From contig JAEZGY010000015.1 of assembly GCA_023416695.1 (NCBI GenBank), forward strand, positions 1 to 11,283: a DNA stretch of 11,283 nucleotides. Direction: 5' to 3'. A model generated the notes under the pieces. That model searched no databases and had not been told where the DNA came from. It saw nothing but the letters and a program-made list of their open reading frames with translations. The DNA comes from Bacillota bacterium (GTDB lineage: Bacteria > Bacillota > Clostridia > Lachnospirales > Lachnospiraceae). The position numbers were made by a program, and so were the translations under genes. Below are positions 6,684-11,283 of the stretch, piece after piece; positions within the stretch are counted from its first letter, which is position 1, and each line of letters opens with the position of its first letter.

Positions 6684-9290
6684 ATGGACGAGAATATCTT
6701 CGATAAAGTGCATGATGTGGACCTAAAAAAGACTATGGAAACATCTTATATAGACTATGCCATGTCAGTTATTGCGGCTCGTGCCTTGCCAGACGTTCGA
6801 GATGGTTTAAAGCCGGTACAGAGAAGAATTTTATATGCAATGATAGAATTAAATAATGGACCGGATAAACCACATCGTAAATGCGCACGTATTGTCGGTG
6901 ATACAATGGGTAAATATCATCCTCATGGTGATAGCTCCATTTATGAAGCTTTAGTTAAGCTTGCCCAGGATTTTAATACGAGATATCCATTAGTGGATGG
7001 TCACGGTAATTTTGGTTCTGTGGATGGTGATAGTGCAGCAGCCATGCGTTATACCGAAGCAAGATTAAGTAAAATCTCCATGGAGATGCTTTCAGATATT
7101 AATAAAGATACTGTAGATTTTATTCCTAACTTTGATGAAACAGAGAAGGAACCGGTAGTACTACCTTCCAGATATCCAAACCTTTTGGTAAACGGTACTT
7201 CAGGTATAGCAGTAGGTATGGCGACTAATATTCCTCCTCACAACCTAAGAGAGATTATTAGTGCTGTTGTTAAAATAATTGATAATCGCATTGAGGAAGA
7301 CAGGGCAACTACCATTGATGAAGTAATGGAGATTGTAAAAGGACCTGACTTTCCAACAGGTGCTACCATTCTAGGACGAAGAGGAATTGACGAAGCATAT
7401 CGTACTGGCCGTGGTAAAATTAGAGTTCGTGCCATAACAGAAGTAGAACCTATGGCTAACGGTAAAAATCGAATTATCGTGTCTGAATTACCTTATATGG
7501 TAAATAAGGCTAGATTAATCGAGAAGATTGCAGAATTAGTCAGAGAAAAGAAGATTGACGGTATTACAGAGTTAAGAGATGAGTCAGATCGTCAAGGTAT
7601 GAGAATCTGTATTGAGCTTCGTAGAGATGTTAATGCTAATATTATACTAAACCAGCTGTATAAACATACTCAGCTCCAAGATACCTTTGGTGTAATTATG
7701 TTAGCATTGGTAAACAATGAACCTAAGGTCTTAAACTTACTAGAAATGCTACAGTACTACCTCCTACACCAAGAAGAGGTTGTAACTAGAAGGACTCAAT
7801 ATGATTTAAATAAAGCAGAAGAAAGAGCTCATATTTTACAAGGTTTACTAAAGGCATTAGATAATATAGATGAGGTTATTAGCATAATACGTGGTTCTGC
7901 CAATGGTAATATTGCCAAGGAGCGTTTAATAGAGCGCTTCGGACTTTCTGAACCTCAGGCTCAGGCTATTATTGATATGCGTCTTCGTGCATTAACAGGT
8001 TTGGAACGCGAGAAGCTAGAATCAGAATTTAAAGAGTTAATGTCTAGAATAGCAGAGTACAAAGAAATTCTTTCAAATGAGAAAAAGCTTTTATCTGTAA
8101 TTAGAGAAGAAATTCTTGTAATTAGTAATAAATTTGGAGATCCAAGAAGAACATTAATCGGAATGGATGAACTAGATGTTACAACAGAGGACTTAATTCC
8201 TAGAGAAAATACTGTAATAGCTATGACCCGAATGGGATATATTAAGCGTATGACCGTTGATAACTTTAGAAGCCAGAATCGTGGCGGAAAAGGTATTAAG
8301 GGAATGCAAACAATAGAAGAAGATTTTATTGAAGATCTTCTAATGACAACCACTCATCACTTTATTATGTTCTTTACTAATCAAGGACGAGTATACCGAT
8401 TAAAAGCATATGAGATTCCTGAAGCGGGTAGAACAGCAAGAGGTACAGCAATTATTAACTTGCTCCAACTACTGCCAGGAGAAAGAATTACTGCAATTAT
8501 TCCATTACGTGAGTATGATGAAAGCAGATATCTCTTTATGGCTACCAAGGGTGGTATTGTAAAGAAGACTCCTATTAAGGATTATCAGAATATTCGTAAG
8601 TCAGGTCTTCAAGCAATTAATCTTAGAGAAGATGATGAGTTAATTGAAGTAAAGTCCACCAATAATAAGAAGGATATTTTGATGGTTACTAAATATGGTC
8701 AATGTATTCGTTTTAACGAAAGAGATGTTCGACCAACAGGAAGAACATCTATGGGTGTTATTGGTATGAATCTTGAGCCTGGAGATGAAATAGTTGGTAT
8801 GCAAATGGATACCCAGGGAAGCGATCTTTTAATTGTTTCAGAAAAAGGTTTAGGTAAACGTACTGCCATTAGCGAGTTTAGTGTACAACACCGTGGTGGA
8901 AAAGGTGTGAAGTGCTATAAGATTACAGAAAAAACCGGTAATGTGGTAGGTGTAAAGGCTGTAAATGAAGATAATGAAATTATGATTATTACCAATGAGG
9001 GTATCATTATTCGTATGATGGTAAATGGAATCTCATCTATTGGGCGTAATACCTCTGGTGTTAAACTTATGGATATTGATACTGATAGTGACATTGTAGT
9101 TGCAAGTATTGCAAAGGTAAGAGAAAGTGAGACTTCCGCCAATGCTGCAGAAGAATCTAATAATACAGAAGAATCTAGTAATACTGAAGAAGCTGATAAT
9201 ACAGAAGAAACTAGTGTCCAAGAAGATCAGGATATCAATCGTTTAATTAGGGCAGCAGAAGTAGATATAGAAGAGCAAAACAATAACTAA
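6684..9290 (+). CDS. gyrA: DNA gyrase subunit A
   Basis: GyrA carries the DNA-cleaving tyrosine of gyrase and wraps DNA through its C-terminal beta-pinwheel. The catalytic residue is Y123 in AAMRYTEA. The quinolone-interaction segment HPHGDSSIYEA (79-89) has S84 and E88, the usual susceptible residues in Gram-positive bacteria. The C-terminal domain has the GyrA box QNRGGKG (531-537), which separates gyrase from topoisomerase IV ParC, and a later HRGGKGVK blade repeat. GGAGG (6672-6676) supports the start. The 868-residue length is somewhat long because of an acidic tail (about residues 815-868) containing the hexapeptide repeat EE-x-x-N-T. This tail is not part of the conserved pinwheel. The gene is 41 bases after gyrB, probably in the same operon. 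Confidence 0.97.
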   Translation: MDENIFDKVHDVDLKKTMETSYIDYAMSVIAARALPDVRDGLKPVQRRILYAMIELNNGPDKPHRKCARIVGDTMGKYHPHGDSSIYEALVKLAQDFNTRYPLVDGHGNFGSVDGDSAAAMRYTEARLSKISMEMLSDINKDTVDFIPNFDETEKEPVVLPSRYPNLLVNGTSGIAVGMATNIPPHNLREIISAVVKIIDNRIEEDRATTIDEVMEIVKGPDFPTGATILGRRGIDEAYRTGRGKIRVRAITEVEPMANGKNRIIVSELPYMVNKARLIEKIAELVREKKIDGITELRDESDRQGMRICIELRRDVNANIILNQLYKHTQLQDTFGVIMLALVNNEPKVLNLLEMLQYYLLHQEEVVTRRTQYDLNKAEERAHILQGLLKALDNIDEVISIIRGSANGNIAKERLIERFGLSEPQAQAIIDMRLRALTGLEREKLESEFKELMSRIAEYKEILSNEKKLLSVIREEILVISNKFGDPRRTLIGMDELDVTTEDLIPRENTVIAMTRMGYIKRMTVDNFRSQNRGGKGIKGMQTIEEDFIEDLLMTTTHHFIMFFTNQGRVYRLKAYEIPEAGRTARGTAIINLLQLLPGERITAIIPLREYDESRYLFMATKGGIVKKTPIKDYQNIRKSGLQAINLREDDELIEVKSTNNKKDILMVTKYGQCIRFNERDVRPTGRTSMGVIGMNLEPGDEIVGMQMDTQGSDLLIVSEKGLGKRTAISEFSVQHRGGKGVKCYKITEKTGNVVGVKAVNEDNEIMIITNEGIIIRMMVNGISSIGRNTSGVKLMDIDTDSDIVVASIAKVRESETSANAAEESNNTEESSNTEEADNTEETSVQEDQDINRLIRAAEVDIEEQNNN
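9150..9221 (+). repeat. 18-base tandem repeat in the 3' end of gyrA
   Basis: Four consecutive 18-base units start at 9150, 9168, 9186 and 9204 and encode EESNNT, EESSNT, EEADNT and the diverged EETSVQ. The first three share most bases and keep the reading frame. Such in-frame units can gain or lose copies by slippage without breaking the gene. Confidence 0.8.
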
Positions 9291-9316
9291 AGAATATCAA
9301 TCTAGTAACAGATAAG

Positions 9317-9361
9317 ATGCAAGCAATTGATTGGAGAAAAGAACTCCTTAATTGCTTGCAT
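9317..9361. terminator. Strong hairpin between gyrA and the fumarase genes, possible terminator or attenuator
   Basis: ATGCAAGCAATT (9317-9328) and AATTGCTTGCAT (9350-9361) form a perfect 12-bp stem. An inner GGAG/CTCC (9333-9336 with 9344-9347) can extend it around a 7-base loop. The bases after it (TCTATATTATG) are U-rich but contain no real T run, so intrinsic termination may be inefficient. The stem ends 11 bases before the fumarase Shine-Dalgarno sequence, so it could also protect or process a shared transcript. Confidence 0.45.
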
Positions 9362-9372
9362 TCTATATTATG

Positions 9373-9379
9373 AAGGAGG
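9373..9379 (+). promoter_or_regulatory. Shine-Dalgarno sequence of fumarase alpha, deciding the start
   Basis: AAGGAGG lies 5 bases before the ATG at 9385. The in-frame TTG at 9352 lies inside the hairpin stem, upstream of this site, and is not credible as the start. Confidence 0.9.
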
Positions 9380-9384
9380 TAACT

Positions 9385-10227
9385 ATGAGAACTATACATA
9401 CGGAGGAGATTACAAGAGCAATTAAAGAGATGTGTATAGAAGCAAATCTACATCTTGAGAAGGACGTGGAGTCAAGATTAGATGAGGCAGTACAAAATGA
9501 AGAATCTCCAGTTGGAGTTAAGATTCTAAAACAACTACAAGAAAATTTACTTATAGCAAGAGAGCAGCAAATCCCTATTTGCCAGGATACAGGAATGGCA
9601 GTAGTATTTGTGGAAGTCGGACAGGATGTGCATATAGAAGGATGTGCTCTAGAGGATGCTATCAATGAGGGAATCAGACAGGGCTATAAAGAAGGATATC
9701 TTCGTAAATCAGTGGTAGGGGATCCTATAATAAGAGAAAATACAAAGGACAATACTCCTGGTATTATTCATTATTCTATCGTCCCAGGTGATGCCATTAC
9801 CCTTACTGTAGCGCCAAAGGGGTTTGGTAGTGAAAATATGAGTAAGATATATATGCTTAAGCCTGCAGATGGAATAGAAGGGGTAAAAGAAGCTGTTTTA
9901 GATGCAGTAAAAAATGCAGGTCCAAATGCCTGCCCTCCAATGGTTATTGGTGTAGGCATAGGTGGAACCTTTGAAAAGTGTGCCATATTAGCGAAGAAGG
10001 CATTAGCACGTGATATGGATTGCCATAGCTCTATTACCTATGTTCGCCAATTAGAAGACGAGCTTCTTACTAAGATTAATAATCTTGGAATTGGACCAGG
10101 AGGTTTGGGTGGAAGAATTACAGCTTTAGGTGTTAATATTGAGACCTATCCTACACACATAGCAGGCCTTCCTGTAGCAGTTAATATATGTTGCCATGTA
10201 AATAGACACGTGAAAAAAACATTATAA
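9385..10227 (+). CDS. Class I (iron-sulfur) fumarate hydratase, alpha subunit
   Basis: This is the N-terminal-type subunit of the 4Fe-4S hydro-lyase family, which interconverts fumarate and L-malate; close relatives act on tartrate (TtdA). It is 280 residues long. Likely cluster cysteines are C66 in ICQDTG, C183 in NACPP and, at the C-terminus, C270 in CCHVNRH, matching the three-cysteine pattern of the family. C199 in GGTFEKC is also typical, with a structural role more likely. The start is set by AAGGAGG 5 bases upstream. In E. coli FumA the alpha and beta parts are fused; here they are separate genes, as in many anaerobes. The cluster type is oxygen-sensitive, which fits an anaerobe. Fumarate is more likely than tartrate as substrate, but sequence alone does not prove it. 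Confidence 0.88.
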   Translation: MRTIHTEEITRAIKEMCIEANLHLEKDVESRLDEAVQNEESPVGVKILKQLQENLLIAREQQIPICQDTGMAVVFVEVGQDVHIEGCALEDAINEGIRQGYKEGYLRKSVVGDPIIRENTKDNTPGIIHYSIVPGDAITLTVAPKGFGSENMSKIYMLKPADGIEGVKEAVLDAVKNAGPNACPPMVIGVGIGGTFEKCAILAKKALARDMDCHSSITYVRQLEDELLTKINNLGIGPGGLGGRITALGVNIETYPTHIAGLPVAVNICCHVNRHVKKTL

Positions 10228-10245
10228 TGAATAATTCAAAAGAAA

Positions 10246-10251
10246 AGGAGG
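10246..10251 (+). promoter_or_regulatory. Shine-Dalgarno sequence that suggests a GTG start for fumarase beta
   Basis: AGGAGG lies 11 bases before an in-frame GTG at 10263 and downstream of the first ATG (10227). A good site at this place suggests that translation begins at GTG rather than at the ATG overlapping the alpha stop. Confidence 0.6.
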
Positions 10252-10262
10252 ATAATTGTAAA

Positions 10263-10811
10263 GTGAATCAAATAATAGAAACACCACTAACGAAAGATAA
10301 AGTGCAAGGTTTAAAGTCAGGAGATTATGTATATATTTCTGGTACTATCTATACAGCAAGAGACGCTGCCCATAAGAGATTATTTGAAGCTTTCAATAAA
10401 GGAGAAGCCTTACCTATCGAATTATCCAACAATATTATTTACTATCTAGGACCTTCCCCTGCTAGAGAAGGAGAAGTGATAGGATCAGCTGGACCAACTA
10501 CCAGTAGCAGGATGGACAAATATACACCTTTACTTTTAGAGAATGGTTTATGTGGTATGATTGGTAAAGGGAAACGTAATATAGAAGTAATTAATTCTAT
10601 AGTAAAAAATAAAGCTGTTTATTTTGCAGCAGTTGGTGGAGCAGGTGCGTTGCTTTCTAGATGCATTAAAGAAGCAGAGGTAGTTGCTTATGAGGATTTA
10701 GGGACAGAAGCTATCCGCAAGTTAAGAGTAGAGAAACTACCAGTTATTGTGGTTGTTGATAGTGAAGGTAACAACTTATATGATACGGCACCTGAAAAAT
10801 ATAAAAAATAG
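10263..10811 (+). CDS. Class I (iron-sulfur) fumarate hydratase, beta subunit
   Basis: This is the C-terminal-type partner (TtdB-like), completing the fumarase with the alpha subunit; together they form the active site around the 4Fe-4S cluster. Motifs include SGTIYTARDAAH near the N-terminus, GPTTSSRMD (77-85 from the GTG) with the substrate-binding arginine pattern, IGKGK with K102, and GGAGAL. I prefer the GTG at 10263 because AGGAGG precedes it and the protein then begins just before ETPLTKDKV, as relatives do (182 aa). The alternative ATG at 10227 overlaps the alpha stop as TAATG and would add 12 lysine- and glutamate-rich residues encoded by the Shine-Dalgarno region. The two subunits are clearly one operon. 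Tartrate dehydratase is a less likely identity. Confidence 0.88.
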   Translation: MNQIIETPLTKDKVQGLKSGDYVYISGTIYTARDAAHKRLFEAFNKGEALPIELSNNIIYYLGPSPAREGEVIGSAGPTTSSRMDKYTPLLLENGLCGMIGKGKRNIEVINSIVKNKAVYFAAVGGAGALLSRCIKEAEVVAYEDLGTEAIRKLRVEKLPVIVVVDSEGNNLYDTAPEKYKK

Positions 10812-10823
10812 CATTGTTTTTAT

Positions 10824-10874
10824 AGTATATTTAATACAATTCACATTCAATAATAAATATTGTATTAAAATACT
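10824..10874. repeat. AT-rich inverted repeat after the fumarase operon
   Basis: The arm at 10824-10840 pairs with 10859-10874 over 16 bp with a single bulged A, around an 18-base loop. It starts 12 bases after the fumarase beta stop. No T run follows on either strand, so it is not a standard intrinsic terminator, though it may still end or protect the mRNA. Confidence 0.6.
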
Positions 10875-10896
10875 GAAAAATTGTTTCAGAAATATA

Positions 10897-10925
10897 TTGA
10901 CAAAGAGTATTGTTTTTGATATACT
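10897..10925 (+). promoter_or_regulatory. Strong sigma-A-type promoter for the tRNA-Ser gene
   Basis: TTGACA (10897-10902) and TATACT (10920-10925) are separated by exactly 17 bases. The -35 is perfect and the -10 differs at one position. Transcription would start near 10932, about 55 bases before the tRNA. No terminator is seen between the tRNA and the rRNA promoter, so it could also feed the rRNA operon. Confidence 0.85.
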
Positions 10926-10986
10926 AATTCTTGCGTCTGACGCATTAGCAGAGACGTCAACTTAATAGGAACTTCAAGTTCAGTTC

Positions 10987-11074
10987 GGAGAAATACTCAA
11001 GAGGCTGAAGAGGCGCCCCTGCTAAGGGTGTAGGTCGTTTGCGCGGCGCGAGGGTTCAAATCCCTCTTTCTCCG
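10987..11074 (+). tRNA. tRNA-Ser (anticodon GCU)
   Basis: The acceptor strands GGAGAAA (10987-10993) and TTTCTCC (11067-11073) pair over 7 bp, with discriminator G at 11074, as expected for serine tRNAs. The anticodon loop CTGCTAA (11019-11025) gives anticodon GCT (11021-11023), reading AGC and AGU. A long variable region (11031-11049) marks a class II tRNA. The T arm is GAGGG-TTCAAAT-CCCTC (11050-11066). The CCA end is not encoded and must be added after transcription. The tRNA lies between a strong promoter and an rRNA promoter. Confidence 0.95.
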
Positions 11075-11089
11075 TTGGCAATCGCCAAC
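11074..11089. other. Small hairpin starting at the tRNA 3' end
   Basis: GTTGGC (11074-11079) and GCCAAC (11084-11089) form a perfect 6-bp stem with a 4-base loop. The first base is the tRNA discriminator. No T run follows, only A residues, so termination on the + strand is unlikely. A role in tRNA 3' processing is possible. Confidence 0.45.
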
Positions 11090-11129
11090 TGGTAAAAAAA
11101 TGCTTGATGAAAAAAAGTTGAAAAAGTGC

Positions 11130-11158
11130 TTGACACTCACTCTAAACTGTGTTAAGAT
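11130..11158 (+). promoter_or_regulatory. rRNA operon promoter
   Basis: TTGACA (11130-11135) is followed after 17 bases by TAAGAT (11153-11158). A-tracts at 11094-11100, 11110-11116 and 11121-11125 lie just upstream and may act as an UP element. Transcription would begin near 11165. A weaker overlapping pair, TTGAAA (11118-11123) and TCTAAA (11141-11146), also has 17-base spacing. Stable-RNA promoters of clostridia have this look, and the leader downstream supports the call. Confidence 0.82.
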
Positions 11159-11164
11159 AGACGA

Positions 11165-11283
11165 GTCGCTTGCGAGAGCGACAACAAAGAACATTGATAA
11201 CTAAACAGTGAAACAACCCTGAAAATTCAATAAGAATTTCAGAATGAACGTTTCTTTATGAAACAGTAAATGGCATCGAAAGA
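11165..11283 (+). other. rRNA operon leader (5' end of the 16S precursor), cut by the window edge
   Basis: The transcript would open with a hairpin GTCGCT/AGCGAC (11165-11170 with 11177-11182). The segment GAACATTGATAACTAAACAG (11189-11208) resembles the boxA-type antitermination region of Gram-positive rRNA leaders. Further small stems lie at 11223-11239 (AAATTC/GAATTT) and 11250-11264 (GTTTC/GAAAC). No 16S start (AGAGTTTGATC-like) is present, so the mature 16S begins past 11283. Confidence 0.7.

Noticed and set aside
7961..8353. 130-residue - strand open frame inside gyrA
   Set aside because: It is a shadow of gyrA codon usage with low-complexity Ser/Ile-rich translation and no start signals.
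9352..9384. N-terminal extension of fumarase alpha from TTG
   Set aside because: The codons lie in the hairpin stem and the Shine-Dalgarno sequence; the ATG at 9385 has a strong site 5 bases upstream and fits the family start.
10747..10965. 72-residue open frame overlapping the fumarase beta end
   Set aside because: It is out of frame with the real gene, crosses the inverted repeat and the tRNA promoter, and has no ribosome binding site.
10997..11194. 65-residue open frame on the - strand across the tRNA
   Set aside because: It lies antisense to the tRNA and the rRNA promoter; its apparent protein-like stretch is the reverse complement of tRNA sequence, a common false annotation.
1..11283. 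Novel defence, mobile or biosynthetic system
   Set aside because: Every substantial gene belongs to a known housekeeping family in conserved order; I saw no transposase, integrase, CRISPR repeats or unknown gene cluster.

Overview
This is the chromosomal replication-origin region of a low-GC Gram-positive bacterium. The order dnaA - dnaN - S4-domain gene (yaaA) - recF - gyrB - gyrA, all on the + strand, is the conserved Firmicutes origin block. AT-rich codon use, strong AGGAGG ribosome binding sites, a two-subunit oxygen-sensitive type fumarase and a tRNA without an encoded CCA fit an anaerobic clostridial lineage. The style of the proteins and of the rRNA promoter suggests Lachnospiraceae (Clostridium/Lachnoclostridium phytofermentans-like). 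That placement is an impression from memory, not a search result.

Layout. Positions 1-600 hold no gene; they carry an upstream cluster of DnaA boxes and a possible dnaA promoter. DnaA is at 604-1974. The dnaA-dnaN gap (1975-2235) carries five perfect DnaA boxes, a short C-rich tract, a row of DnaA-trio-like triplets and an AT-rich stretch, so it looks like the unwinding half of a bipartite oriC. Then follow dnaN (2236-3348), yaaA (3405-3614, overlapping recF by ATGA), recF (3611-4702), gyrB (4732-6642) and gyrA (6684-9290). After a 12-bp hairpin come the two subunits of a class I fumarate hydratase (9385-10227 and 10263-10811). The window ends with a consensus promoter, a tRNA-Ser(GCU) gene (10987-11074), a strong rRNA-type promoter (11130-11158) and part of an rRNA leader. 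The 16S gene itself must start beyond the window.

How the parts work together. DnaA binds the boxes and opens the DNA, the DnaN clamp tethers the replicative polymerase, RecF serves gap repair at stalled forks, and GyrA2B2 removes the positive supercoils ahead of forks and transcription. The S4 protein is a small RNA-binding protein usually linked to ribosome assembly. The fumarase is metabolic and only a positional neighbour. Placing rRNA and tRNA genes near the origin gives them high dosage in fast growth.

I found no mobile element, CRISPR array, defence system or novel gene cluster. The points worth a second look are regulatory or structural: the DnaA-trio element, a DnaA box lying inside the dnaN translation-initiation region, a terminator-like element sharing bases with a DnaA box, a repetitive acidic tail on GyrA, and several unexplained intergenic hairpins.
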